64,000 bases of DNA, from positions 124,001 through 188,000 of the forward strand of contig JBNKWZ010000024.1 in NCBI GenBank assembly GCA_050300015.1, given 5' to 3'. The notes beneath the pieces were generated by a model. That model saw nothing but the letters and a program-made list of their open reading frames with translations, ran no database searches and was not told the origin of the DNA. The position numbers and the translations under genes are program-made. This document shows positions 8,086-16,842 of this stretch, piece by piece (position 1 is the first letter of the stretch; each line of letters opens with the position of its first letter). The stretch comes from CAYZQH01 sp050300015. GTDB taxonomy: Bacteria; Pseudomonadota; Gammaproteobacteria; Pseudomonadales; Cellvibrionaceae.

Positions 8086-9426
8086 TTATTTCGACAGTTT
8101 CTTTTCAAGGTAGTGAATGTTGACGCCACCTTTGGCAAACTCGCTGTCGCGTACCAACATTTGTTGCAAGGGGGCATTGGTTTTAATGCCGCTGACAATT
8201 AATTCATCCATTGCCACGCGCATGCGCTCCAGTGCAGTGGTGCGGTCCTCGCCGTGGGTGATGATTTTAGCAATCATGGAATCATAATGGGGAGGGACCG
8301 AGTAACCAGAGTATATGTGTGAGTCGACGCGCACACCCAGCCCCCCTGGTGCATGAAAGCCGGTAATGGTGCCTGGGCAGGGCATAAAACTTTCGGGGTC
8401 TTCCGCGTTAATACGGCATTCAAAGGCGTGGCCCTTAATTTGAATATCGCTTTGTTTTAGGCGCAAAGGTTGGCCTGAGCAGACCGCAATTTGCTCTTTG
8501 ATCAAGTCAACACCCGTAACCATTTCAGTGACTGGGTGCTCCACTTGAATGCGAGTATTCATCTCAATAAAGTAAAAGTTGCCATCTTCGTATAAAAATT
8601 CGAAGGTCCCGGCACCGCGATAACCGATCTCGATGCAGGCATTGGTGCAGGCTTTATAAACGTCTTGTCGCGCCGCTTCGTCAATATTCGGTGCGGGAGC
8701 CTCTTCCAAAACTTTTTGATGGCGACGTTGAAGCGAGCAGTCACGGTCGCCTAAATGTATGGCATTGCCTTGCCCGTCTGAGAGTATTTGCACTTCCACG
8801 TGACGAGGGTTTTGCAGATATTTTTCCATGTAGACGGTGTCGTCACCGAAGGCTGATTTGGCTTCAGATTTGGTCACCTGAATGGCGTTCATCAATGCGG
8901 ATTCTGTGTGTACCACTCTCATGCCGCGACCACCACCACCTGCGGCGGCTTTGATAATCACTGGGTAGCCTATGGTTTTGGCGGTGCGAGTGCAGGCCTC
9001 ACGGTCATCACTGAGTGGTCCGCCAGAACCGGGAACTGTCGGCACGCCTGCTTTTTTCATTGCCTCAATGGCAGATACTTTGTCGCCCATAAGGCGGATG
9101 ACATCTGGATCAGGGCCGATAAAGGTGAACCCACTTTTTTGAATTTGTTCGGCAAAATCAGCATTTTCCGCCAAAAAACCATAACCGGGATGTACCGCAA
9201 CAGAATCGGTAATTTCCATGGCACTGATGATGGCAGGAATGTTGAGATAGCTGAGCGTTGAAGAATTGGGGCCAATGCAGACGGATTCGTCGGCAAGGCG
9301 TACATGCATCAAATCGCGGTCGGCTTTCGAGTACACCGCCACAGTTTTAATGCCGAGTTCCTTGCACGCACGCAATACGCGTAGCGCGATTTCACCTCGG
9401 TTGGCAATTAAAACCTTCTCGAACAT
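8086..9426 (-). CDS. accC: Acetyl-CoA carboxylase, biotin carboxylase subunit
   Basis: AccC carboxylates the biotin on AccB with bicarbonate and ATP, the first half-reaction of malonyl-CoA formation for fatty acid synthesis. At 446 aa it is family-length. The order is a biotin-carboxylase N-domain (FEKVLIANRGEIALRVLRA), an ATP-grasp domain with the glycine-rich loop AAAGGGGRGMRVV, the active-site block EMNTRIQVEHPVTEM, and a C-terminal domain with HAFECRINAEDP. It starts 12 bp after accB, the standard accBC operon. Confidence 0.98.
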   Translation of the reverse strand: MFEKVLIANRGEIALRVLRACKELGIKTVAVYSKADRDLMHVRLADESVCIGPNSSTLSYLNIPAIISAMEITDSVAVHPGYGFLAENADFAEQIQKSGFTFIGPDPDVIRLMGDKVSAIEAMKKAGVPTVPGSGGPLSDDREACTRTAKTIGYPVIIKAAAGGGGRGMRVVHTESALMNAIQVTKSEAKSAFGDDTVYMEKYLQNPRHVEVQILSDGQGNAIHLGDRDCSLQRRHQKVLEEAPAPNIDEAARQDVYKACTNACIEIGYRGAGTFEFLYEDGNFYFIEMNTRIQVEHPVTEMVTGVDLIKEQIAVCSGQPLRLKQSDIQIKGHAFECRINAEDPESFMPCPGTITGFHAPGGLGVRVDSHIYSGYSVPPHYDSMIAKIITHGEDRTTALERMRVAMDELIVSGIKTNAPLQQMLVRDSEFAKGGVNIHYLEKKLSK

Positions 9427-9438
9427 TGTGAACTCCCG

Positions 9439-9903
9439 TTAAGCGATCGTGACAAGTGGTTGATCAAACTCCACGGGCTCGCCATCTTCTACGAGAATTG
9501 CTTCGATTACGCCGGATTTGTCAGCTTCTATTTGGTTCATCATTTTCATGGCTTCGACAATACAAATCACGTCTCCCACATTGACCTTAGAGCCCACCTC
9601 AACAAAGGTTGCCGCTCCAGGGTTGGGAGATCGGTAAAAGGTTCCCACCATAGGTGAGCGTACAGTGTGCCCGAGGTCGACGGCTGGAGCGGTCTCAGCT
9701 GCAGGTGCGGGCGCGGGCGCAGGCGCTACGGCTGGTGCGGCAGGCATGGGGGGGGGCGGTGCCATATAAGCGGGGGCGGGCGCTGCAATCACTTTGGAGC
9801 CGCGGCTAATGCGAACAGATTCTTCGCCTTCCCGAATTTCCAGCTCTTCAATGTTGGATTCTTCGAGCAGTTCGATCAGTTTTTTTATTTTTCGGATGTC
9901 CAT
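9439..9903 (-). CDS. accB: Acetyl-CoA carboxylase biotin carboxyl carrier protein
   Basis: This 154-aa carrier has a helical N-terminus (MDIRKIKKLIELLEESNIEE), a mobile Ala/Pro linker (about residues 38-72) and a C-terminal biotinyl/lipoyl domain. The acceptor lysine sits in the invariant EAMKMMNQIEAD motif near residue 120. It carries carboxybiotin between AccC and the AccAD carboxyltransferase. It is followed immediately by accC and preceded by aroQ on the same strand, an arrangement common in gammaproteobacteria. Confidence 0.98.
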   Translation of the reverse strand: MDIRKIKKLIELLEESNIEELEIREGEESVRISRGSKVIAAPAPAYMAPPPPMPAAPAVAPAPAPAPAAETAPAVDLGHTVRSPMVGTFYRSPNPGAATFVEVGSKVNVGDVICIVEAMKMMNQIEADKSGVIEAILVEDGEPVEFDQPLVTIA

Positions 9904-9947
9904 CAGGGCCTCTCAAAAAAATATGGCAGTGCCATATGAGTCAAATT

Positions 9948-10391
9948 TTAAGGATTAGAAAGATTGGCTATGGCGGCTTGCAGGGCCAATGAGTAGCCAA
10001 GCGGGCCTAAGCCACAAATCACACCGAGTGCTTTATCCGACAAGTATGAATGCTGTCGAAAGGGCTCTCTGGCGTGCACATTAGAGATATGTACTTCGAT
10101 AAAGGGGATGTTGACGCCCACCAGGGCATCCCGCAAGGCAACACTGGTATGCGTGAATGCGGCGGGGTTAATAATGATAAAGTTCACCCCTTCTTTAGCG
10201 GCATCGTGAATGCGATCGATGAGCTCATATTCAGCATTGGATTGCAGTATTTGCAAATGGTGCCCTGCCGTTTTACACGCCTGTTGCAAGCTCGTGTTAA
10301 TGTCGTCAAGGGAAGCCTTACCGTATACCTCGGGTTCTCTTTCGCCAAGTAAGTTGAGGTTTGGGCCGTGCAATACGAGTATGGTCGCCAT
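9948..10391 (-). CDS. aroQ: Type II 3-dehydroquinate dehydratase
   Basis: AroQ dehydrates 3-dehydroquinate to 3-dehydroshikimate in aromatic amino-acid synthesis, as a dodecamer. From the ATG at 10391 the protein is 147 aa, the usual size. It has LVLHGPNLNLLGEREPEVYG (catalytic Arg and Tyr region), INPAAFTHTSVALRDAL, EVHISNVHAREPFR, and a C-terminal GLGPLGYSLAL. The frame is open 32 codons upstream, but family similarity starts at MATILVLHG. It lies 44 bp upstream of accB in the same direction. Confidence 0.96.
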   Translation of the reverse strand: MATILVLHGPNLNLLGEREPEVYGKASLDDINTSLQQACKTAGHHLQILQSNAEYELIDRIHDAAKEGVNFIIINPAAFTHTSVALRDALVGVNIPFIEVHISNVHAREPFRQHSYLSDKALGVICGLGPLGYSLALQAAIANLSNP

Positions 10392-10615
10392 AATATCGTG
10401 GGTGCATTTGAGTTTGTTAATGGGACGCGGCATGTGCGGTACCCGGCACGATTCAGCACAATGCCGAATTCCGCTTGGCAGCGCCATTGAGCTAGGCGGT
10501 GGATTGTGCCTAATTTAAACCAGGGTGTCCATGTGTTTTCTGGTATTTGTGGGGATTTCTGCGACGTTTTCAGCGTATTCGCCGAAGTTGTAAGGAGGCA
10601 ATCAGTGCGAGGAGG

Positions 10616-10651
10616 TAAAAATAGGGGTGTGCGAGGTGGCCTCGCACACCC
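10616..10651 (-). terminator. Strong intrinsic terminator after dsbD
   Basis: A perfect 12-bp stem (10625-10636 with 10640-10651, 3-base loop) is followed on the minus strand by CTATTTTTA. It lies 6 bp past the dsbD stop and separates dsbD from aroQ-accBC. Confidence 0.9.
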
Positions 10652-10657
10652 TTTGGG

Positions 10658-12436
10658 CTAACGTGCGACGGCCCGTTCCAGTGCTGCAACCACTATACTT
10701 TGGGTCAAAATCTGAGGCAATACCTCGGGTTGTTGAGAAGTGTCAGCAGGGTACACGATATACAGCGGCACGCCTGAGCGACCAAACTCCTCCAATACGG
10801 CCGAAATTTTAGGGTCCTCGTTGGTCCAATCTCCTTTGACCAATGCAAAGTTGTTTTTCTTAATGGCTTCAGTAAACCCCTTGCGGGAGAGGGCTACGGA
10901 TTCATTGGCTTTGCAGGTAATGCACCAGTCTGCGGTAAAGTCCACAAACACGGGTTGACCTTGCTCGCGTAAATCTTGTACTAACTCCTTGGAAAACGGC
11001 TGCCATTCACTTTGCAGCTCTCTGTACTCTTTGCCTTTGTACGCCACGTGCCCTGCAAATACTAGAGATGCAAACACGGTGACTTGCAAAGCTTTACGCC
11101 AATGGGGGTGTGTGGGCAGATTTTTTTGAAGCCAAATGGCGAAGGCGATGGCGATAAGCCCTAGCACCAAGTAAAACACACCCGTCATGCCCACTTGCTT
11201 ACCAAATACAAACAGCAACCACGCTGAGGTCATGTACATTGGGAATGCCAGCACTTCTTTAAGTCGCTCCATCCAAGTGCCAGGTCTTGGTAGCAATTGT
11301 GCGAGTTTTGGGCTGTAGCTTAGGGCTAAAAAGGGCAGCGCCATGCCGAAACCGAGTGCGATGAAAATGGTGATTGAGACAATGGCCGGTTGCGTTAAGG
11401 CAAACCCGAGTGCTGGTGCCATCATCGGGCCGGTACAAGGGCTTGCCACCACCGCGGCCAACACGCCGGTGAAGAAGGAGCCTTGCAGACCATCATTGTT
11501 GGTTAAACTTTGGCCGACACCCATTAATCCCGTACCGAAATGTACGAATCCAGACAGGCTTAAACCCATGATCAAAAAGAGGTAGGTCATCGCTGCCACG
11601 AAAGTGGGAGATTGCAATTGAAACCCCCAGCCGGCGCTTTGTCCCGCTGCGCGGGCGACGAAGATCAGCAGGGCTACGACGATAAAAGAGCCAACCACGC
11701 CTGCAGTGTATGCCCAGCCATGCATATGATGGCTGTGCGCGGAATCACCGCCAGTTTGTGCGAACGACAGCGCCTTCAGTGACAATACGGGGAACACGCA
11801 TGGCATCAAGTTTAAGATCAAGCCACCACCGAGCGCGAGTAAAAGGTAAAACAGAAGCGAACCACTTTGAGGCTCTGCATCCGCAATGATGGGGCTTGTT
11901 TCGTCAGGCTCGTTACCGTTGGCGGTGAGCGGGTTAGTTGAGCTGATGTTACTTTTCTTGCTTTCGGTAAAGCTGCCTGTGTTTTGATCCACCATAAAAT
12001 ACTGGGAACGGGGGGCATAACACAGGCCTGCATCCGCACAGCCCTGTGAGCGCATTTTAAACTCGAATACTTTGGGGAAACCGGTAATGGGAATTCGAAT
12101 TTGAGTATTGTGATAAAAGGTCTCAACTTCCTTTTGAAAGTACTCGTCGTACTTCACTTTGCCGTTCTCATATTCAGGCGCCAGAGATAGGGCGGTACCA
12201 TCTTCCGCTTTCGCGCTGAGTTTAAATTTGTCTTTGTATAGGTAATACCCTTCAGCAATGGTCCAATCAATAATCAGCGCATCGTCCTGAATCATGAGAG
12301 CCGGTTGATAAGCTTCAGCTACAGGAAGAAAGTCGTCGTTGGTGGTGACCAATCCGCCGCCTTCAGCGGTGACCATACAGCTTGCCAAAAGCAACCAAAG
12401 GCAAGCGAGCGGTTTAAGCAGTTTAAAACTCTTCAT
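10658..12436 (-). CDS. dsbD: Thiol:disulfide interchange protein DsbD
   Basis: DsbD carries electrons from cytoplasmic thioredoxin across the inner membrane to reduce periplasmic disulfides. From the ATG at 12436 it is 592 aa. A signal peptide (MKSFKLLKPLACLWLLLASC) precedes the periplasmic alpha domain with its cysteine pair (QGCADAGLCYAP). The central eight-helix domain has the two active cysteines in NLMPCVFPVLSLKAL and ASPCTGPMMAPALG. The C-terminal thioredoxin-like domain has DFTADWCITCKANE, a CxxC with Ile-Thr where E. coli has Val-Ala. The longer open frame upstream of 12436 has no protein character. Confidence 0.95.
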   Translation of the reverse strand: MKSFKLLKPLACLWLLLASCMVTAEGGGLVTTNDDFLPVAEAYQPALMIQDDALIIDWTIAEGYYLYKDKFKLSAKAEDGTALSLAPEYENGKVKYDEYFQKEVETFYHNTQIRIPITGFPKVFEFKMRSQGCADAGLCYAPRSQYFMVDQNTGSFTESKKSNISSTNPLTANGNEPDETSPIIADAEPQSGSLLFYLLLALGGGLILNLMPCVFPVLSLKALSFAQTGGDSAHSHHMHGWAYTAGVVGSFIVVALLIFVARAAGQSAGWGFQLQSPTFVAAMTYLFLIMGLSLSGFVHFGTGLMGVGQSLTNNDGLQGSFFTGVLAAVVASPCTGPMMAPALGFALTQPAIVSITIFIALGFGMALPFLALSYSPKLAQLLPRPGTWMERLKEVLAFPMYMTSAWLLFVFGKQVGMTGVFYLVLGLIAIAFAIWLQKNLPTHPHWRKALQVTVFASLVFAGHVAYKGKEYRELQSEWQPFSKELVQDLREQGQPVFVDFTADWCITCKANESVALSRKGFTEAIKKNNFALVKGDWTNEDPKISAVLEEFGRSGVPLYIVYPADTSQQPEVLPQILTQSIVVAALERAVAR

Positions 12437-12701
12437 GATAATTTTTTTTACTCTTTGGGTATAAGCGTTTACATTGGGGCTCTCAGTATAGTCGCATGCC
12501 CCTTGCTGGCGAAGGGGAATCTTACGCAAACTGACCCCTTTGGCGAAACTAAAGTTTCGCTGTCTTGAGCGATAACGCCATAAATTGTGATCAGGGTACC
12601 ATGTTGCGTTGCAGAAACTCTGCAGTGTGAGCGCTTCCATTCGCATTCGCGCCACTTTACACTTCTGGTTCTGAGTCCATAAAAACTGGGAAATTCCGTG
12701 A
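12437..12701. promoter_or_regulatory. Divergent promoter region of dsbD and the 12.7-kb lipoprotein
   Basis: This 265-bp gap between divergent genes contains two hairpins: CCCCTT-7-AAGGGG (about 12499-12517) and the palindrome GCGAAACT-AA-AGTTTCGC (12543-12560). Either may belong to the dsbD leader or bind a regulator. No known operator is recognised. Confidence 0.35.
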
Positions 12702-13463
12702 ATGAGTAACTGTTTTACTTCCAAAGGGTTTAACCGAGTGGCGGGGATCTGCACAGTTGCGGTTGGTGTTGTGAGTTGTCAACCAGCCCAAATTAAAGCG
12801 GAGGCCGAAGCCGCTGAGCCCTCGACCGTGATTGTGGCCGAGCGTAGGCCTGTGAAAAGCGGCAAGACGGTAATGGTGGAACAGTTGCTGCTGCAGGCAG
12901 AAAATGCGTTAAATAAAGGGCGGTTAACCCGACCTTCACACGACAATGCCTACGATAAGTTTAGGGCAGTGTCAATTGTGTCGCCTTCAAATAAGGCGGC
13001 GCAGGCTGGCCTTGATGCGGTTTTGCTCTCATTGGCGGGTTTAATAAGAGAAGACTTGACTAAGGGGCGCTTGCAAGGTGCGCAACAAACATGGGAAGTG
13101 ATTGATGAGCGGTTTGGTGATCACGAATTAACCAAGAGCTTGGCAGAGGCCATAGCGCAAGCGCGTGCGGCCAGGATAAAAGAGCAAGCAAAACAGCAGG
13201 CTGTGCTTGGCCAAGATCCTAAGCAGCACATCGTACCAATAGCCTATTTACAAGGGGCATCCGCCGAGGCAAAAAGGTGGTTCGCCGATTTGGCTAACAC
13301 CATCCAGGCGCAAAATGCGAGCATAATGATATACGCTCGCTCTGACGCGGAGGGGCGTAAAATTTATCAGTATTTGAAGCAAGCATCACCGGGTTATTTG
13401 ATTCGAGGAGACATTCGTGTGAATGCACCGCCACGCATACAATTATTGGAACCACTACCTTAA
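12702..13463 (+). CDS. Putative lipoprotein of unknown function
   Basis: The 253-aa product has a short signal with a lipobox-like end (VAVGVVSC, Cys about residue 26). An alpha-helical middle region follows (about residues 60-175), in which helices such as VEQLLLQAENALNKGRL and AAQAGLDAVLLSLAGLI suggest TPR-like repeats. A C-terminal domain of about 60 residues contains AEAKRWFADLANTI and IMIYARSDAEGRKIYQYL, recalling an OmpA-like or peptidoglycan-binding fold; this is only an impression. Its stop overlaps the next ATG by one base (TAATG), so it probably forms an operon with the PCuAC-like protein and the DUF2333 protein. Confidence 0.65.
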   Translation: MSNCFTSKGFNRVAGICTVAVGVVSCQPAQIKAEAEAAEPSTVIVAERRPVKSGKTVMVEQLLLQAENALNKGRLTRPSHDNAYDKFRAVSIVSPSNKAAQAGLDAVLLSLAGLIREDLTKGRLQGAQQTWEVIDERFGDHELTKSLAEAIAQARAARIKEQAKQQAVLGQDPKQHIVPIAYLQGASAEAKRWFADLANTIQAQNASIMIYARSDAEGRKIYQYLKQASPGYLIRGDIRVNAPPRIQLLEPLP

Positions 13464-13957
13464 TGGTGAAGTCGACTATGCAAAAAGCAATACTTAATAT
13501 GGTTAACAAAGTGTGTATGCTGTTGGGTATGCTGCTAGTGATGGCCTGTGAATCTGATCGGTCGGCCAGTGCTCCCAAGCTGGCCGCTCCTCAACAGGTT
13601 TATGTGGTAGATGCGATGATGTACGAGCCGGCGCCGGGTCAAAAGCATGGTGCGATTTACCTGAAAGTCGTGAATCCGACAGCGCAGGCCAGAGAGGTGG
13701 TGGATATCGCCACCAGTGTCTCGGGCTCGTCCATGATTCACCGCACTTACTACGAAGAAGGACAAATGAAAATGCGTCATGTGAATCATATGACGATTGA
13801 ACCCAATAGCCAGTTGGTTTTTGAGCCCAAGGGCTACCATGTCATGGTAATGGATCTCGACAATGTTCCAGCGGTGGGCGAAACCTTCTCAGCAGAACTG
13901 GCACTCGACCAAAGTCAGATCGTCAGCTTTGATGTTGAGGTTAAACGACAACACTAA
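13463..13957 (+). CDS. PCuAC-type periplasmic copper chaperone (lipoprotein)
   Basis: The 164-aa protein carries a hydrophobic signal ending in LLVMAC (lipobox), then a PCuAC/DUF461 cupredoxin-like domain. The Cu(I) ligands are recognisable: a His/Met pair in MIHRTYYEEGQMKM and a second pair in KGYHVMVMDL, with the spacing usual for H-x(10)-M-x(21)-H-x-M proteins. Family members deliver copper to cytochrome oxidase CuA sites, often with a Sco protein; no Sco gene is visible here. A second start five codons in (13478) is also plausible. It sits tightly between an unknown lipoprotein and the DUF2333 gene. Confidence 0.85.
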   Translation: MVKSTMQKAILNMVNKVCMLLGMLLVMACESDRSASAPKLAAPQQVYVVDAMMYEPAPGQKHGAIYLKVVNPTAQAREVVDIATSVSGSSMIHRTYYEEGQMKMRHVNHMTIEPNSQLVFEPKGYHVMVMDLDNVPAVGETFSAELALDQSQIVSFDVEVKRQH

Positions 13958-13966
13958 GGGTAAATT

Positions 13967-15037
13967 ATGTTGCAGTTTCTCAAAAATAGTAAGCAAAAAA
14001 TCTGTGACCACTGGGCAGAGCTGCGTGACGATGTGAATGGCAGCAAGCCGTGGTTTAAGTGGGTGGCCGTGGGCCTTGGTGTTTACTTGTTGGTGGTTGT
14101 GGTTATCGGCTTTTTTTGGAGTCGCGAGCCGGACTTGTTTGTTGTGGATGAAATCGCGCGCGCTCACATTCCGGTACTGGAGTCACAGGACCAAGACATG
14201 ATCACGGGTGTCCCCACCACTGCGACACTGATTCAAGTGGCTACCACGCTTTTGGATAAGCCCGGCGGCTATCTCAGTAACGATATTACGCCCCCCGGTA
14301 TTTTTTTGGACAATATTCCCAGTTGGGAGTATGGCGTATTGATTCAAGTTCGTGATCTTGCCAGGGTCTTACGCGAGTCTTATAGCCGCTCGCAGTCACA
14401 GTCTACCGAAGACGATGCTCTGAAGTTGGCGGAAGCGCAATTTAACTTTAACAACACCAGTTGGATTCTGCCGGCAAGTGAAGATGAATACCGTCGTGGT
14501 ATTGAGGGATTGAATGACTACTTGTCGCGGTTGGTCGACGAAGACGAACAGAATGCACAATTTTTCGCGCGTGCGGACAACTTAGGTCATTGGCTGGGTA
14601 CCGTAGAAACCCGCTTGGGGAGTTTGTCGCAAAACTTAAGTGCCAGTGTGGGGCAAAAACGCTTAAATGTGGACTTGGCTGGCGATATAGCCGCTAAACA
14701 AGCGACGCCCTCAGCCAGTGAGTTGGAAATTAAAACGGCGTGGCTGGATATCGACAACGTATTTTATGAGGCGCGAGGTAGTACTTGGGCGTTAATTCAT
14801 TTTCTTAAGGCGGTAGAAATTGATTTTGGTGACGTGCTGGAAAAGAAAAACGCTCGGGTGAGCTTACGCCAGATTATTCGCGAGCTAGAGGGGACGCAGC
14901 AGACCTTGTTTTCCCCGGTTATTCTCAACGGCCGTGGGTTTGGTATTTTGGCCAATCACTCCTTGGTTATGGCCAACTACATTTCAAGGGCAAATGCCGC
15001 CATTATTGACCTGCGTGAGTTGCTCGAGCGAGGCTAA
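13967..15037 (+). CDS. DUF2333 family membrane-anchored protein
   Basis: The 356-aa protein has one N-terminal membrane helix (about residues 30-50, WVAVGLGVYLLVVVVIGFFW) and a large, presumably periplasmic, DUF2333 domain. Characteristic stretches are GGYLSNDITPPG, LDNIPSWEYGVLIQVRDL and SLVMANYISRANAAIIDLRELL at the C-terminus. The family is found in marine and pseudomonad gammaproteobacteria and has no known role. An RBS-like AAGGGTAA precedes its ATG. It is probably cotranscribed with the two upstream genes. Confidence 0.85.
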   Translation: MLQFLKNSKQKICDHWAELRDDVNGSKPWFKWVAVGLGVYLLVVVVIGFFWSREPDLFVVDEIARAHIPVLESQDQDMITGVPTTATLIQVATTLLDKPGGYLSNDITPPGIFLDNIPSWEYGVLIQVRDLARVLRESYSRSQSQSTEDDALKLAEAQFNFNNTSWILPASEDEYRRGIEGLNDYLSRLVDEDEQNAQFFARADNLGHWLGTVETRLGSLSQNLSASVGQKRLNVDLAGDIAAKQATPSASELEIKTAWLDIDNVFYEARGSTWALIHFLKAVEIDFGDVLEKKNARVSLRQIIRELEGTQQTLFSPVILNGRGFGILANHSLVMANYISRANAAIIDLRELLERG

Positions 15038-15543
15038 TGCCTCTTCGAGGCTTGTGTTGCCTAGTGGTCGCTTTGCCAGTGAGTGCTTGTGCTCCCAGCT
15101 ATCGGTTCACCACCAGTCAAGCGTTTGCTCGTGTGACATTGCTTTCTGCCTCCTTGGTTGACCTGGTCATTGAAGGCGTCCACAAAGACTATTGTGCACC
15201 GACTGACATTCTTGCTCGATTGCCAATGCCCACAGACAAAACCCCTAAAGCCCCTGCGATGATCATAAGCCCACCCTAGTAAACAGAAATGCAATTACTG
15301 ACGGCAAGCCCTAAACGCTTCTTATTCACGGGTGCAGTTCAATAAAATGGCAAGTCGATTCTCTGTCGTGTGCCATTGCAAGTGCAACTGGAAACGGGCA
15401 AAGCTTATGAGTTTCGTTTTGTTTCGGGGTTAACCGTGTGCGCGGTGGAGTGGCGTGAAGTGATTCAGGGCGACCAGGGCTTCAACACATTGCCGTTGAA
15501 AAAGTTTTTCTCTCCGGAAAATGACACACGGTTAGCGTGTTAG
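15037..15543 (+). pseudogene. Decayed small lipoprotein gene with internal stop codons
   Basis: One frame of 168 codons begins at an ATG overlapping the DUF2333 stop (TAATG) and ends at TAG 15541-15543. It starts like a lipoprotein (LRGLCCLVVALPVSAC). After interruptions it ends in convincing protein-like sequence (VPLQVQLETGKAYEFRF, CAVEWREVIQGD). The frame is broken by adjacent TAG and TAA codons at 15277-15282 and a TAA at 15343-15345. The stretch around 15230-15290 has lost protein character. I read it as a degraded gene for a small lipoprotein, formerly the last gene of the PCuAC-DUF2333 operon. Only the first 80 codons could still be translated. Confidence 0.55.
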
Positions 15544-15582
15544 GTATCTCGATTTTCGCTATCCATGGCTAAAGTATTCACA

Positions 15583-16569
15583 TTAGGTTGTTAAAAGTGC
15601 TTGGTGTTGCTCGGGTTTCAGTCGAGGTCCGTATTGGGCGACCACAAGGCCCGCGGCTTTGTTGGCAAAAATGGCGGCTTGCTGATAACTCTGGCCATGG
15701 CAAATACCATACAGGAAGGCTCCGGCAAACATATCGCCTGCGCCGTTGGTGTCTACGGCTTTCACGGCTGGGGCTGGTGCGTCGCTGAAGGTTTGGCCAT
15801 CAAATACCCGAGCGCCCTTTGCGCCGCGAGTGACGGCAAAGGTTTTGGCCGCTGTTTGGAGTTTTTCACAAGCCTCGTCCAGGGTTTGCGTTTGCGTGAA
15901 TTTCAGTGCTTCAGCCTCATTGCAAAAGAGTAGATCAATGCTGTCGCCCACCATTTCTTTAAGGTCGGCGTAAAAAAATTCGACGATTCCAGGGTCTGAA
16001 AGACTGATGGCTGTACGTACATTGGCTTGGACGGCCAATTCTCGGAGGCGCATGGCAGCGGCTTTACCCGTAGGGGAGGTGACTAAATATCCCTCTATAT
16101 AGGCAAATTGCGATTGTTTTAGCGCAGTTTCGTCAATTTGATCTACTGAAAGGGTTTCGCTGATCCCTAGGAAGGTATTCATGGTCCTTTCGGCATCATC
16201 CGTAATCATCACCAGACATTTTCCGGTAATGCCTTCCGCTTGCAAGCTGCTGTCTGGGTAGGCCACGCCCGCACGTGCTAGATCATTCAAATAAAACTGG
16301 CCGTTGTCGTCGTTTGCGACCTTGCAGCTGTAAAAGGTGGATGCGCCAAAATACTGAGCGGCGATGATACTATTGGCTGCAGACCCACCACTGGCGCGGT
16401 TTGCAGTGACCAAGTGCCCTTCGAGTAAGTTGATCAGTTGATGTTGCCTAGCTTCGTCTACGAGGGTCATAACCCCCTTTTCGATTTGAAAATTATTAAG
16501 GTCTTGATCGGAAACCTCCACCTCGGTATCAACCAAGGCGGCTCCCAGGCCGTAGATGTGATAAGCCAT
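15583..16569 (-). CDS. PfkB-family carbohydrate/nucleoside kinase (adenosine-kinase-like)
   Basis: The 328-aa protein is a ribokinase-fold kinase. It has the substrate-binding N-terminal motif NRASGGSAANSIIAAQYFG and the C-terminal PfkB signature DTNGAGDMFAGAFLYG, whose Asp is the catalytic base. An ATP-site stretch AVTRGAKGARVFD lies between them. Length and the GGSAAN motif match the bacterial adenosine-kinase-like branch, but the phosphate acceptor (adenosine, inosine-guanosine or a sugar) cannot be fixed from sequence. It stands alone, convergent to the decayed lipoprotein gene and divergent from the DUF1631 gene. Confidence 0.85.
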   Translation of the reverse strand: MAYHIYGLGAALVDTEVEVSDQDLNNFQIEKGVMTLVDEARQHQLINLLEGHLVTANRASGGSAANSIIAAQYFGASTFYSCKVANDDNGQFYLNDLARAGVAYPDSSLQAEGITGKCLVMITDDAERTMNTFLGISETLSVDQIDETALKQSQFAYIEGYLVTSPTGKAAAMRLRELAVQANVRTAISLSDPGIVEFFYADLKEMVGDSIDLLFCNEAEALKFTQTQTLDEACEKLQTAAKTFAVTRGAKGARVFDGQTFSDAPAPAVKAVDTNGAGDMFAGAFLYGICHGQSYQQAAIFANKAAGLVVAQYGPRLKPEQHQALLTT

Positions 16570-16842
16570 AGCATGTCCTGTTATTTGAAAAGCAGGGTAT
16601 TATGAGCAATATTTATGGAGTGTGATAGGGGGTGTCAACTGGTGTTGCGGAAGATGGTAGGCCCTCAAAAGCAGATTTTGTGCCCTTGGTGTGAATTTTG
16701 CCTATTAATCCTCCTTTGGCGTGTAAACTTTAATGCGTTAGGATGGCTGTGTTCTCAGCCCCCAGCGTCTGTGGTATGAGGGTAATGGGCTAATCAATTT
16801 CTAGCTCGTTGACGCTTAAACATCAAACTTTAAGTAGGCGAT

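Noticed and set aside
15061..15294. Minus-strand frame of 77 codons within the decayed lipoprotein region
   Set aside because: Lies opposite a plus-strand remnant with a lipoprotein signal and convincing 3' end; no ribosome site or family resemblance.
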